Shown: positions 1 through 8,704, numbered from the stretch's first letter. The stretch is DNA of 64,000 nt from Chloroflexota bacterium (GCA_026709625.1 JAPOSR010000059.1:1-64000), one strand, 5' to 3'. The notes: a model not told the origin generated them from the letters alone. A program made the numbers and translations.

Positions 1-208
1 CGCTGACGGCGTGCCCCCAGTGCATAGTGTCGTGCCAGGCACCATCCGGGGTGTATTGGAAATTGAGGGGAGAGCGTCCCTGCCAGTAAATCACGGCATT
101 GGGGTCGTTCATCCAGTTGGCGGCGGGCAAAAAGTGATAGCGCGGGCGGTGGATGTCCGCCGCATCCAAAAGACGGGGAATCGCTGTGTCGGCTGCTCTG
201 GCAAGCAT
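1..208 (-). CDS. GH32 beta-fructosidase (sucrose/fructan hydrolase), N-terminal part
   Basis: This partial gene runs off the left edge; only the first 69 codons are present. The translation contains [19 protein letters not shown] at about residues 22-40 and MHWGHAVS near the break. WMNDPN carries the catalytic Asp nucleophile of glycoside hydrolase family 32 (invertases, sucrose-6-phosphate hydrolases, levanases), and MHWGHA is the second conserved block. No signal peptide is visible, so a cytoplasmic sucrose or sucrose-phosphate hydrolase is the likeliest reading. The ATG at 208 is the first in frame and lies about 30 bases after a good promoter overlapped by a LacI-type operator. The exact substrate cannot be decided from this part. 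Confidence 0.85.
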   Translation of the reverse strand, partial: MLARAADTAIPRLLDAADIHRPRYHFLPAANWMNDPNAVIYWQGRSPLNFQYTPDGAWHDTMHWGHAVS

Positions 209-226
209 ACTTGTTCCAAATCACTT

Positions 227-244
227 TATGGTATCGTTACCATA
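227..244 (-). promoter_or_regulatory. LacI-family-type operator
   Basis: TATGGTATCGTTACCATA has 7-base inverted arms (TATGGTA/TACCATA) around a four-base centre. This CG-centred, hyphen-free form is typical of LacI/GalR-family sugar regulators. It starts one base after the -10 box of the minus-strand promoter and covers the expected transcription start, so a bound repressor would block initiation of the GH32 gene. Confidence 0.7.
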
Positions 245-245
245 C

Positions 246-274
246 AGTATAGCAAACACAAGCTGTCTATGCAA
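246..274 (-). promoter_or_regulatory. Sigma70-type promoter for the GH32 gene
   Basis: On the minus strand, TTGCAT (269-274) and TATACT (246-251) are separated by exactly 17 bases. Both boxes are close to consensus, and the position fits transcription into the GH32 start at 208 with the operator directly downstream. Confidence 0.7.
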
Positions 275-408
275 GGGGCAATTTGGCTGTCAGGCAAAGT
301 CGCTCACAAATTCAGCCGCGAAGCGCGCAAAAATACGCGGAACACAAAGATCTTTGCGCTGCTTGCGCTTGGGTTGTTGCGCGCCAACTTTGTTTTGCTG
401 AGACAGGA

Positions 409-1662
409 TCACAAATACGTTCGCCGATACGCCTCGGCGCTGGGGCGGGCATCCAGATTTTGCAGCGCCGCCACGATGGCATCCAGGTTGGCCAGGTTGG
501 TGATGGGCAGGAAGTCGTGCACATAGGGCAGCAGCGCCTGCGCCCCGCGGGTGAGCGGCTCATATTCGGGCACATCCAGCAGCGGATTCAGCCAGATTAG
601 CCGCCGGCAAGCCAATTTCAGCCGCGCCATTTCTTTGTGAAGCAGCGGGATATCGCCACGATCCCAGCCATCGGTGATTAACAAGACGACCGCGCCTCGC
701 CCCAGCACCCGCCGCGACCAGCCCCAGTTGAAGCGGCGCAGGCATTCGCCGGTCATCGTACCGCCACCCCATTGCAGCACAGTCGCGCCGATATCCGCCA
801 GCGCCTCGTCGACATTCTTCTGGCGAATCTGCCGCGTGATGCGTGTGATATCGGTGCTGTAGACAAAGGACTCGACCTGGTAAAGCGAGCCCGCCAAGGT
901 GTGCATAAAGTGCAGCAAAATGCGCGTGTACCGTTCCATGCTGCCGCTGATATCGCAGAGCAGCACGACCGGACGCGGTTTTTCTTTGTGCCGGTGGGTG
1001 GGCAGCTGCGCGACATCGCCTTGTTTGCGGATCATGTCTTTCATCAAACGGCGCATATTGATGCGACTGCCCCGGCCATTTTCAAAGCGGCGGGTGCGGC
1101 GCATGCCCAGCGAATCGGGCATTTTGGCGATTGCGCGCTTCGCCAGCTCCAGCTCGTCGGCGCTCATGTCGGCGAAGTCTTTGTTGCGCAGGCGCTCTTG
1201 CTGGCTATAGGTCGGCACCAGGGCGAGCATGCTGGAGTCGATATCATCCCTGTCAGCGCCATGTTCACTAGGCGCGGACTCCAGCGGCGGCAGGAATTGT
1301 GTCTTGCGCTTGCGCCGTTCTTCGCCAAGCGATTGCAGGTTGAGCGTGGTGAAGCCATCGGCGGGGCGTCGCCAAAACAAGTCGAACGCTTCATCAAAAT
1401 ACACGATGTCGCGGCGGCGGGTGACCAGGTGGGCGCGCAGGGCATAATAAAAATCTTGCTTGCGCCCCAGTTGGATGTGCGCGAGCGCTCGCGCCACTTC
1501 CATCATGCGGTTGGGCGTGACCTCCATGCCCAGCGCCCGGCACACCCGCCCAAACAGAATCAGGTTATGCGCCAGCTTGCCGCCGTGGTACTCGGTTGGC
1601 GCTTCGGCGGGTCCGAGGAAGAGGCTCTTGGTGGGACTGTTTGGCGAGGGCTTGTCGCACAT
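409..1662 (-). CDS. CoxE-like von Willebrand factor A domain protein
   Basis: This 417-residue protein has a C-terminal vWA domain. The MIDAS metal site is visible as CDISGSM (the DxSxS motif), GGGTMTG (the Thr) and LITDGWDRGD (the second Asp). The N-terminal half is the helical region usual in CoxE-like proteins. Such proteins work with MoxR AAA+ ATPases as chaperone-like pairs for metal-cofactor or complex assembly, and the gene 49 bases upstream is a MoxR ATPase, so the two form an operon. The ATG at 1662 was chosen because the longer frame would overlap the ATPase gene and its extra 42 residues look non-conserved. The target of the pair is not shown; no CO dehydrogenase or similar enzyme lies nearby. 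Confidence 0.85.
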   Translation of the reverse strand: MCDKPSPNSPTKSLFLGPAEAPTEYHGGKLAHNLILFGRVCRALGMEVTPNRMMEVARALAHIQLGRKQDFYYALRAHLVTRRRDIVYFDEAFDLFWRRPADGFTTLNLQSLGEERRKRKTQFLPPLESAPSEHGADRDDIDSSMLALVPTYSQQERLRNKDFADMSADELELAKRAIAKMPDSLGMRRTRRFENGRGSRINMRRLMKDMIRKQGDVAQLPTHRHKEKPRPVVLLCDISGSMERYTRILLHFMHTLAGSLYQVESFVYSTDITRITRQIRQKNVDEALADIGATVLQWGGGTMTGECLRRFNWGWSRRVLGRGAVVLLITDGWDRGDIPLLHKEMARLKLACRRLIWLNPLLDVPEYEPLTRGAQALLPYVHDFLPITNLANLDAIVAALQNLDARPSAEAYRRTYL

Positions 1663-1711
1663 GGCTCTTCGGTCTGTTGCGGGCAGCCGGCGAAAAAAGC
1701 GCTGCGGCAGC

Positions 1712-2617
1712 TCAGCCAGCTCGCTGCGCTTCGACGCGCGCGCGTTCAAGCATATTCTGGATGGTGGCGGCATCCAGCATGTCGACATCGTCCCGATATT
1801 TCAATATGACGCCTAGCGTATCTTGCACAGCTTCTAGCGACAGCTCGTTTTGGTCGAGCGCGATCAAGGCGGCCGTCCAATCCAACGTTTCGGCGATGCC
1901 CGGTCGTTTGAAGAGCTCCAGCGAGCGCATATCCTGGATGAAGGCAGTGATCTGTCGAGCCAGCATAGGCGCTACATCAGGCGCTTTTCGCTCCACGATC
2001 CGCAGTTCTTTTTGAAATTGCGGATAATCAATCCAGAAGTACAGACAGCGCCGCTTCAGGGCATCGTGAATCTCGCGCGTGCGGTTGGAGGTGACGACGA
2101 CCACGGGCGGCTGCGCGGCTTTCAACGTGCCCAGCTCGGGGATAGTGATTTGAAAGTCGGAAAGCAGCTCGAGCAAGAAGGCTTCAAATTCTTCATCGCT
2201 GCGGTCAAGCTCGTCAATGAGCAAGACGGGCGCAGCGGCATCGCGGCTTTCTTCGATGGCTTGCAGCAGGGGGCGCTTGAGCAAGAAGCGCGGCGAAAAC
2301 AACTCGCTTTCCAGTGCCTGGCGCGACAATCCCTCGCGCTCCATCAGCCGCAGATGCAAGATCTGCCCGGCATAATTCCACTCGTAGACGGCGGTGTTGA
2401 TGTCGAGACCTTCATAACATTGCAAGCGGATCAACTGCGTATCCAGCATAGCCGCCAGCACTTTGGCGATTTCTGTTTTGCCGACGCCGGCATCGCCTTC
2501 CAAAAAGAGCGGTTTGCCCGTCTTCAGCGCCAGATAGATAGCCACCGACAAACCGCGCTCGGCAATGTAATCGTGCTGGCTGAGTGCTTGCTGCAAGTCG
2601 TCAACAGAGTTGTGCAT
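1712..2617 (-). CDS. MoxR-type AAA+ ATPase
   Basis: This 301-residue ATPase has Walker A GDAGVGKTEIAK near residue 42 and Walker B LLIDELDRSDEEFEAFLLE near residue 120, followed by a sensor-like VVVTSNRTREIHDALKRRC. These fit the MoxR/CoxD-like branch of AAA+ proteins. It precedes the vWA gene on the same strand, the classic pairing in which the ATPase remodels a client held by the vWA protein. The ATG at 2617 gives a compact MHNSVDDL start; an in-frame ATG at 2653 would add 12 residues that do not look conserved. Its client is unknown. Confidence 0.88.
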   Translation of the reverse strand: MHNSVDDLQQALSQHDYIAERGLSVAIYLALKTGKPLFLEGDAGVGKTEIAKVLAAMLDTQLIRLQCYEGLDINTAVYEWNYAGQILHLRLMEREGLSRQALESELFSPRFLLKRPLLQAIEESRDAAAPVLLIDELDRSDEEFEAFLLELLSDFQITIPELGTLKAAQPPVVVVTSNRTREIHDALKRRCLYFWIDYPQFQKELRIVERKAPDVAPMLARQITAFIQDMRSLELFKRPGIAETLDWTAALIALDQNELSLEAVQDTLGVILKYRDDVDMLDAATIQNMLERARVEAQRAG

Positions 2618-2784
2618 ACGCTCATTCCCGTCCCGCCAGGCAAGTTGCCGCAATCATAGTGCAGGGCGCGGGAGATTTGCAGGGCAAAAGCGCGCTCAGC
2701 CGATCCAGTCGTTCCACATGCCTTGCGACTGCGGGAGCATGACGGCCGTATCTGTCTGCTTGCCGCTTCCTATATTCGCCAGCT

Positions 2785-3630
2785 TTATCCTTCGGCGATG
2801 CCAGCTTCGCGCATCAAATCGCGCAGAGCCGCCACAGCCATCGCCATGCCTTCCGCGCCGCTGAAGCCGCTGGAATGTTTCGCTTCCAAGAGGTGCGGCT
2901 CTAAAGAAAGCACACCGGCATAAGCCCAATTTCGCAGACGCGCCAGCAGCTGCGCCACCTGGCCATCGCCGCCGCCAGCCACAGTCACCTGCGACCGTTC
3001 GTCGCCAGCCACGCCTTTGGGCAGCTTGGCGTCTTTGATGTGAATGTAGCCGATGTAGGGATGCAGCGCGTCCCACCACTGGTCGACCTGCCGCGCCGCG
3101 CCACATTGCACGAAGTTGGCGGGATCCCAAATGAAGCGAAAATGCGGCGAGTCGATGGCTTGCATCAGCGCCAGGCAGCGCTCGGGCAGGTCGCCCACGA
3201 CGCCTTTCTCATTTTCCAACAGCAGCTGCAAGTCGCGCTCAGTGGCGATCTTGGTCAGCGCGCCCAGCCGGTCAATCGACTGCTGCAGCGCGGCAGAATC
3301 GTGCGCTCCCGCCGGATAGAAGCTGAAGATGCGGATATTGCGCGTGCCCAGCGCCTGGGCGGTTGCGCCGATGGTCTTGAGTCGCTCGCTTTCGATGGCG
3401 ATGTCGGCAGCGATTGACGACTTGCCGATCGGGCTGCCCATACAGGCCACTTGCACATCATAGGCTTGGCAAAGCGACTGGATGCGCGCGATGTGCTGGT
3501 CGGTAAAAAGGCTGCAATTAACATCCCAAGCCGCCCGCACATCAATGTGGCGAATGTCCAAATCGGTCAAAATGCGCAACTGCTCTTCAAAATCGCTGGC
3601 TGTTTCATCGCCAAACGCGCTGATGATCAT
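2785..3630 (-). CDS. Sugar phosphate isomerase/epimerase-like TIM-barrel protein
   Basis: The 281-residue protein begins MIISAFGDE and has the pattern of the xylose-isomerase-like TIM barrel (AP endonuclease 2 superfamily): LLLENEKGV with the metal-binding Glu, FRFIWDPANFVQ with Asp, and YIHIKDAK with His/Asp. These residues form the usual divalent metal site for keto/aldose or inosose-type substrates. It is complete and has no signal peptide. It lies 167 bases upstream of the MoxR gene on the same strand, so cotranscription is possible. Substrate cannot be assigned; inosose dehydratase-like or tagatose epimerase-like activity are options. Confidence 0.8.
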   Translation of the reverse strand: MIISAFGDETASDFEEQLRILTDLDIRHIDVRAAWDVNCSLFTDQHIARIQSLCQAYDVQVACMGSPIGKSSIAADIAIESERLKTIGATAQALGTRNIRIFSFYPAGAHDSAALQQSIDRLGALTKIATERDLQLLLENEKGVVGDLPERCLALMQAIDSPHFRFIWDPANFVQCGAARQVDQWWDALHPYIGYIHIKDAKLPKGVAGDERSQVTVAGGGDGQVAQLLARLRNWAYAGVLSLEPHLLEAKHSSGFSGAEGMAMAVAALRDLMREAGIAEG

Positions 3631-3978
3631 GATGGATTTGCCTTGATTGCTTTGCCTAATCTGTTTTGACGATATTTAACCACAGAGGCGCTGTGGGTCA
3701 ATGGACGAGTCGGCAGCCATTGAACCAGGAAAATAACGCGAACGCCACAGAAATGTGCAGAAATGGAGCTCGCCGCGCTCGTCGACAGAGCCATAGCATT
3801 GGCCAGCATACAGACGCTTGGGGAGACTCGGCAACATGACCGAACAGCGGGGCGAACTCGCGCATCGCTGCCTGTGAGCGCGCTGCTGGTTTATGGCTTC
3901 ATTAAGATTTATGTATCCGCCGCATACTTGTGTTATGATTAATCGTCTACGGCTAATCGGGTTGTGCGAGGTGCGGTT
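3631..3978. other. Intergenic region between divergent genes
   Basis: This 348-base stretch has no convincing gene. It separates the minus-strand isomerase from the plus-strand carboxylate-amine ligase. At 3676-3688 it holds TTAACCACAGAGG, a fragment of a dispersed repeat seen elsewhere in the window; together with the next bases it can form a short CCACAG/CTGTGG hairpin. A possible -10 box, TATGAT, lies at 3934-3939 for the ligase, but no good -35 box is present. Confidence 0.5.
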
Positions 3979-5148
3979 ATGCATTCAGCGCCATTGACCT
4001 TGGGGATTGAAGAAGAATATCAACTGATTGACCCCAAAACGGGCGAACTGGCGGCGGCTGTCCAGCAGTTGCTGCATGATGAAGGCTTGCGCCAGATCGG
4101 CGAGCAGGTCAAGCCGGAGTTCATGCAATCGCAGATCGAGATCGGCAGCGCGATCTGTCGAAATGTGCAAGAAGTGCGCATGGAATTGATCCGCCTGCGC
4201 AGCGCTGTGGACGAGGTCGCGACGCGGCATGGCTATGCCATTGTCGCCGCCAGCACCCATCCTTTTTCGAGATGGGAAGAGCAGTTGTCGAATGAAGGCG
4301 AACGCTATGAAGACCTCAAGGACTACATGCAAGCGGTGGCGCGGCAGATGCTGATCTTTGGCATGCATGTGCATGTCGGATTCGGCACGACGCCGCCCCA
4401 GCTCGACTTGCTGGTCGATATCCAAAATCAACTGCGCTACTTTTTGCCGCATCTGCTGGCTTTGACGACCAGCTCGCCCTTTTGGCATGGCCAGCCGACC
4501 GGCCTGAAGAGTTATCGCAGCATTATCTTTGAAGACCTGCCGCGCACGGGCATCCCGCCCATATTCGCCTCATTCAGCGAATACAGCCGCCTCATCGCGA
4601 CATTCGGACAGGTCGGCACATTGGGCAAGGAGCGCAAAGACGGCAAAGCGGACTACACGAGAATCTGGTGGGACAGCCGTCCGCACGAAGACTTTGGCAC
4701 CCTGGAGGTGCGCGTCTGCGATATATGCACGACAGTCGACGAGGCGGTGACCATCGTTGCGCTGGTGCAAGCCCTGGTGGCCAAGCTGATCCAACTGCGC
4801 AACCAGAATCTCAGCTGGCGCATCTATCCCAACGAGCTGATCGCCGAAAACAAGTGGCGCGCCGTGCGCTGGGGCTTGGATGGCAGCTTGGTCGACTATG
4901 GCAAGCGCGAGGCTGTGCCCATGCGCGCTTTGGCGCACGAGCTGCTGGCGTTGATTGATGATGTTGTTGATGATCTGGGTTCGCGCGCCGAAGTCGACTA
5001 TGTGTATGAAATCCTGGAAAAAGGCACCAGCTCCGACCGGCAGTTGGCTGTGTATCAAGCGGCATTGGCAGCCGGCGCGACCCGCAGCGAAGCCCTGCGC
5101 GCCGTTATTGATCATCTGCGCGCCGAGACGATGCGTGGGGTGGTGTAG
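3979..5148 (+). CDS. YbdK-type carboxylate-amine ligase (glutamate-cysteine ligase family 2)
   Basis: The 389-residue protein opens with LTLGIEEEYQLIDP, the metal/ATP-binding start of the GCS2 family, followed by QSQIEIGSAICRNVQEV and ASTHPFSRWEEQ, and HVHVGF in the middle; TLEVRVCDICTT follows. This matches YbdK-like proteins, which have weak gamma-glutamylcysteine ligase activity in E. coli; the natural substrate in many bacteria is unclear. A GTG at 3964 is possible, but ATG 3979 has GAGGTG at the right distance. A gamma-glutamylcyclotransferase-like gene occurs at 19431, far away, so no glutathione operon is implied. Confidence 0.88.
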   Translation: MHSAPLTLGIEEEYQLIDPKTGELAAAVQQLLHDEGLRQIGEQVKPEFMQSQIEIGSAICRNVQEVRMELIRLRSAVDEVATRHGYAIVAASTHPFSRWEEQLSNEGERYEDLKDYMQAVARQMLIFGMHVHVGFGTTPPQLDLLVDIQNQLRYFLPHLLALTTSSPFWHGQPTGLKSYRSIIFEDLPRTGIPPIFASFSEYSRLIATFGQVGTLGKERKDGKADYTRIWWDSRPHEDFGTLEVRVCDICTTVDEAVTIVALVQALVAKLIQLRNQNLSWRIYPNELIAENKWRAVRWGLDGSLVDYGKREAVPMRALAHELLALIDDVVDDLGSRAEVDYVYEILEKGTSSDRQLAVYQAALAAGATRSEALRAVIDHLRAETMRGVV

Positions 5149-5220
5149 GCGGCTGGGCAAGGCGAGCGCCTTTCGCATGTATGGCTGGCGGGGAATCGAC
5201 CCAGATGCCGCGCAGAAACG

Positions 5221-5249
5221 AAAAAACGGGCGACCTATTGAGCCGCCCG
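5221..5249 (-). terminator. Rho-independent terminator of the first VOC gene
   Basis: On the minus strand CGGGCG pairs with CGCCCG (5244-5249 and 5227-5232) around an 11-base loop and is followed by six T (5221-5226). It begins 11 bases after the stop codon of the VOC gene at 5260. Confidence 0.8.
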
Positions 5250-5259
5250 CTGTCGGGAT

Positions 5260-6048
5260 TTACTCTTGCCAGACATCGGCATCGTGCAGCTGCATGATAT
5301 AAAAATGCGCGCCAGCCGGGTCTGTCGCTAATGCCCAAAAGCCTGTGCCGGACGCTTCGGTGGGTCCCATGTGGATTTGCCCGCCCAGCTCTTTGACGCG
5401 CGCGCTACCCGCGTTGATTTCGCCGATATTAAAATAGGGCATCCAGCAAGGCGGCGTATCGCCGAAGCTCTCGTCCATCTCGATTATGCCGCCGTTGTTG
5501 CGGCCACGATTGCTGATGTGCGTGTAATGCGCATCGCCGTGGAAGTCCCAGCCCAGCACCGCTTTATAGAAAGCTTTGGCTGTCTGGGCATCGCGCGTGA
5601 GCAGCTCGTTCCAGCACATGGCGCCGACGGTGTTGACGAGGCCCGCGCCGATGTGGCTGCGCGCCTGCCACAAGCCCAAATTCGCGCCAGTCGGATCCAT
5701 CAAGAAAGCCATGCGCCCGTTATCAAAGACATCCATGGTCCCATAGATGATTGTGCCGCCATTGTCCGTGACGACTGGCAGCAGCGCATCGACATCATCG
5801 ACAGCCACATAGCAGGACCAATGCGAGGGGATATTCTGGGCGAGCGCCTCGGGCGTCGCCTCGCTGAGCGCAGCGACATGTTCGCCCTGGCGCTGGAACA
5901 TGGTGTAGGTCATGCCAGGCCCGATAGGGATGTCGATTTTGCTCCAGCCGAAGAGCGCCATATAAAATTGCTTGGCGGCGGCTGGGCTGGTCGAGCTGGT
6001 ATCCGCCCAGTTGAATGTTCCGTGTGGATATTTTGTGACTGTGTACAT
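5260..6048 (-). CDS. Two-domain VOC (glyoxalase/bleomycin-resistance-like) protein
   Basis: This 262-residue protein contains two vicinal-oxygen-chelate units. The first starts at HGTFNWADTSSTSPAAAKQFYMALFGW and the second near MCWNELLTRDAQTAKAFYKAVLGW. The end, DPAGAHFYIMQLHDADVW, is shared with the next gene. Proteins of this CFP-30/hydroxylase-like class are mostly uncharacterised; metal-dependent lyase, isomerase or binding roles occur in the superfamily. A strong AGAGGAG ribosome site precedes the ATG. The neighbouring 259-residue gene is a clear tandem paralogue, and a degenerate third copy lies further upstream, which indicates local duplication. Confidence 0.88.
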   Translation of the reverse strand: MYTVTKYPHGTFNWADTSSTSPAAAKQFYMALFGWSKIDIPIGPGMTYTMFQRQGEHVAALSEATPEALAQNIPSHWSCYVAVDDVDALLPVVTDNGGTIIYGTMDVFDNGRMAFLMDPTGANLGLWQARSHIGAGLVNTVGAMCWNELLTRDAQTAKAFYKAVLGWDFHGDAHYTHISNRGRNNGGIIEMDESFGDTPPCWMPYFNIGEINAGSARVKELGGQIHMGPTEASGTGFWALATDPAGAHFYIMQLHDADVWQE

Positions 6049-6088
6049 GTGGCTCCTCTTGTTCTGTTTGGGCGCTCTCAGTTGTTTG

Positions 6089-6122
6089 TCTCTGCGGTTT
6101 GGGTTGAGTCAAACCGCAGAGA
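6089..6122 (-). terminator. Strong hairpin between tandem VOC genes
   Basis: TCTCTGCGGTTTG (6089-6101) and its perfect complement (6110-6122) form a 13-bp stem with an 8-base loop, two bases after the stop codon of the upstream VOC gene. No T-run follows on the minus strand, so it may act as an mRNA 3' stabiliser or a weak terminator between the paralogues. Confidence 0.55.
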
Positions 6123-6124
6123 TC

Positions 6125-6904
6125 TTAGTCTTGCCAAGGCTCGGCTTGTGAAAGCTGGATGAGATAAAAGTGAGCACCAGCCGAGTCGGCCACGACCGAC
6201 CAAATGCTGCCGTCTGGCAGTTCGCGCCGGGGCACGACGACATTGCCGCCCAGTTCCTTTGTCCGCGCCGTGCCCGCGTCAATATCGGCGATATGGAAAT
6301 AGGGCAGCCAGCAGGGCGGCATCCCGGTATTCATTTGCAGCATGCCGCCATTGCCACGTCCGCGATTGAGAATATGGATGTACTGACCGTCGCTCGCGAA
6401 TTCCCAGCCAAAGAGCCTTGCATAGAAGGTTTTGGCGGCTTCGGCATCGGGCGTGTTCAACTCGTTCCAGCATAGCGCGCCGACGGTATTGACGAGGCCC
6501 GCGCCGATGTGGTTGCGCGCCTGCCACAACCCTAGCGCCGCGCCGGTGGGGTCTTGGATCTGCAGCATGCGCCCGTTGTCGAAGACATCCATCGGTCCAT
6601 AAACGATCGTCCCGCCATTGTCGGTGACGACGCTTGCCAGCGCATCGACATCGTCCACCGTCACATAGTTGTTCCAATGCGAGGGGATGCCCATCGCCTG
6701 CACCTCGGGCGGCATCGGCGACAAGGCGGCGACATTCTGCCCTTGAAGCTGAAACATGGTGTAAGTCGCGCCATTGCCCATCGGCAACTCAATCTTGCTC
6801 CAGCCGAAGAGATCCATATAGAAGGCTTTGGCTTTCTCTGCGGCGGTCGATACGCAATCTACCCAGCTGAAAGCGCCATGCGGGAATTTCGTGACGGTAT
6901 ACAT
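6125..6904 (-). CDS. Two-domain VOC protein, tandem paralogue
   Basis: This 259-residue protein aligns by eye along its length with the gene at 5260: MYTVTKFPHGAFSWVDCVST, FYMDLFGWSKIELPMGNGATYTMFQ, the second-domain start LCWNELNTPDAEAAKTFYARLFGW, and the end DSAGAHFYLIQLSQAEPW. It has the same two VOC modules. Its ATG has a good AAGGAG site. Substrate is unknown. It sits between the active-looking paralogue downstream and the remnant copy upstream, so the cluster arose by repeated tandem duplication. Confidence 0.88.
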   Translation of the reverse strand: MYTVTKFPHGAFSWVDCVSTAAEKAKAFYMDLFGWSKIELPMGNGATYTMFQLQGQNVAALSPMPPEVQAMGIPSHWNNYVTVDDVDALASVVTDNGGTIVYGPMDVFDNGRMLQIQDPTGAALGLWQARNHIGAGLVNTVGALCWNELNTPDAEAAKTFYARLFGWEFASDGQYIHILNRGRGNGGMLQMNTGMPPCWLPYFHIADIDAGTARTKELGGNVVVPRRELPDGSIWSVVADSAGAHFYLIQLSQAEPWQD

Positions 6905-6951
6905 GTTAGCTCCTTTGTTTTGATCTTGGCTTTGCTAGCGACAGGCTGCGC

Positions 6952-7068
6952 TTATTCTCCCCAAGGCTCGGCTTGGAGCAGCTGAATGATATAAGAATGC
7001 GCGCCAGTTGGGTCGGCAAGATAGACGAAATGTCCAGAGTCTTGCGGATATTGACTCACTGTGTACAT
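6952..7068 (-). pseudogene. Internally deleted third VOC copy (38 codons)
   Basis: An ATG-to-TAA frame of 38 codons reads MYTVSQYPQDSGHFVYLADPT... and ends IIQLLQAEPWGE. Its first eight residues match the N-termini of the two VOC neighbours (MYTVTKYP/MYTVTKFP), and its last 22 match their C-termini (DPAGAHFYIMQL, AEPW). About 220 middle residues are missing with the frame kept. A GAGGAG site lies 10 bases before the ATG. It is best read as a VOC copy collapsed by an in-frame internal deletion; whether the short peptide is made is unknown. Confidence 0.75.
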
Positions 7069-7209
7069 CGGGCAGCGCTCCTCGCTTGGCCTGCGCGGTC
7101 AAAAAATAAGAAAATCTGTTCAACTGGATATGCTAGGAGCTGCTGGCAGGCTTGTCAATGCCAGGCGCAACAGCCGATCTGTCTCGTTCGGCCGAGGGCA
7201 GGCGGATGA

Positions 7210-8421
7210 TCAAGCGGGCAGTTCTTCGCGCTTGATCCAGTAAACGAGACCAAATACGACCGGCAGCAGCATTAAAACAGCGATGGCGGCGAGCAGGGGA
7301 ATTGTCTCCAGCGTCGAGAAGCCCAGCGCGAGGATGATGATCGCGGCCGCGAAAATAACTGTCTGGCTCATCCGATGCGCCTGCGCAGTGGTGGCGCGTG
7401 GCGGCAACGTCCAGATCAACAGCGCGATGCCCACAAGCGCCGTGCCAATCGAGCCAACCAACAGCCAACGGACTTCGCTCGGCAGCGGGTCGGCTGCATG
7501 GTCGATGACATTCAAGATTGCCGCCCCAACGATGGCAATGCCGGCTGTTACGGGCAAATGAGCGTAGGACCATACATAGACCCACCTCGTGCCTGGCCGC
7601 GGAATGCGATGGGACACAAAGTCAAAATATAGCCACCAAGCGCCAAAAGCGATGGTCATCCCCAATGCGCTGATGCCGCCCAGCTGCCAAGTGAGTTCAG
7701 GATAACTCGTCACTCCTTGCACGACGCCGACGATGACCTCGCCGAGCACAATGATCGTAAAAAGACCAAACCGTTCTACCAATGACGGGGTTGTTGTCAT
7801 ACTCAATTCGAGCTGCGCTTGAACAGAGGGAGTTCTGCGCCCAGAGCGCAAAAGATATAGCGGCAACACAATCGATATCAAAGTAGCGCCAAGCCAGACA
7901 GCAAACCTGTCGGGCGGCTCGACAAAAACGGATGCGACAAATAGCAAAGTCGTTATGAGAAATGCGAGCGCATAGGGGCGCGACAAGGGCTGATGCTCAG
8001 GATCATGAACGCCGGTTCGCCACCACAGAAAAGTTAAGATGAGCTGAAACCCGGCATAGGCTAGAGCGAATCCCGCAGAGGTCTCGCCCAGCGCGCCATG
8101 CGCAAACACCGCCATCGCCGCGACGGTGAACATTTGCAGGAAGGTGAATACGCGGGTGCGGATGTCATTGTTGCCATGCAGATCGTGATAAGCCGTCCCG
8201 TTTATCCAAGCCCACCAGGTAATGATGAACAAAAATAAAAATTCGGCGATATGCTGCAGGTCAACATGATGGGCGAGGGCGTGGGTCAATTCAGCAATCA
8301 GAACCACATAAACGAGGTCATAAAACAACTCCAGGAAAGAGACCTTGCGATCCGTAGAGCGCTCGCTGATATTGCGCGGCCTTTGCCACCACATGCGGAA
8401 ATTTCTCAAAATCATGCGCAT
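7210..8421 (-). CDS. Low temperature requirement A (LtrA) family membrane protein
   Basis: This 403-residue, very hydrophobic protein starts with a short basic segment and then RKVSFLELFYDLVYVVLIAELTHALA, the hallmark FxELFFDLVFVxxI motif of the LtrA family. About 10-12 membrane helices follow, with WWAWINGTAY and a second conserved block ERFGLFTIIVLGEVIVGVV in the middle. LtrA was named from a Listeria cold-growth mutant; its molecular function is unsettled. A start at 8421 was preferred to the longer frame because upstream residues look random and the motif sits about 30 residues from this ATG. The gene is isolated on the minus strand. Confidence 0.85.
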   Translation of the reverse strand: MRMILRNFRMWWQRPRNISERSTDRKVSFLELFYDLVYVVLIAELTHALAHHVDLQHIAEFLFLFIITWWAWINGTAYHDLHGNNDIRTRVFTFLQMFTVAAMAVFAHGALGETSAGFALAYAGFQLILTFLWWRTGVHDPEHQPLSRPYALAFLITTLLFVASVFVEPPDRFAVWLGATLISIVLPLYLLRSGRRTPSVQAQLELSMTTTPSLVERFGLFTIIVLGEVIVGVVQGVTSYPELTWQLGGISALGMTIAFGAWWLYFDFVSHRIPRPGTRWVYVWSYAHLPVTAGIAIVGAAILNVIDHAADPLPSEVRWLLVGSIGTALVGIALLIWTLPPRATTAQAHRMSQTVIFAAAIIILALGFSTLETIPLLAAIAVLMLLPVVFGLVYWIKREELPA

Positions 8422-8704
8422 TGCTCTGCCGTTTCCTTGATAGCCAGAATACCGGGCTGCCGCAGCGCCGTCAGTTCTTGCGCGCTCAGATAGCCAATGG
8501 CACGACAGAAAGTGATTGACTGTGCGCGAGCATGCGCGGCTTTTCCACCGCTGGGCTGCGCGCCAAGTATGAAATAGCTGCGCGCGTATGTCAACACAGA
8601 GGCACGTCCAAGCGCATTGCATTTTGATGCGTTTGCCCGGGTAGACAGGCATGCGCGGGCTGTCAGCGCAGGGAAGGTGAGTGAGTATGAACAGCGCCCG
8701 GCAA

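Noticed and set aside
772-1809. 345-codon plus-strand frame opposite the vWA gene
   Set aside because: It mirrors the codons of the minus-strand gene, which has clear MIDAS motifs; the frame has no recognisable domain.
1850-2659. 269-codon plus-strand frame opposite the MoxR gene
   Set aside because: The minus-strand frame carries Walker A and B; this one is an antisense shadow typical of GC-rich DNA.
3676-3984. 102-codon minus-strand frame in the 3.6-4.0 kb gap
   Set aside because: No ribosome site, no domain, and it runs through the probable promoter of the ligase gene.
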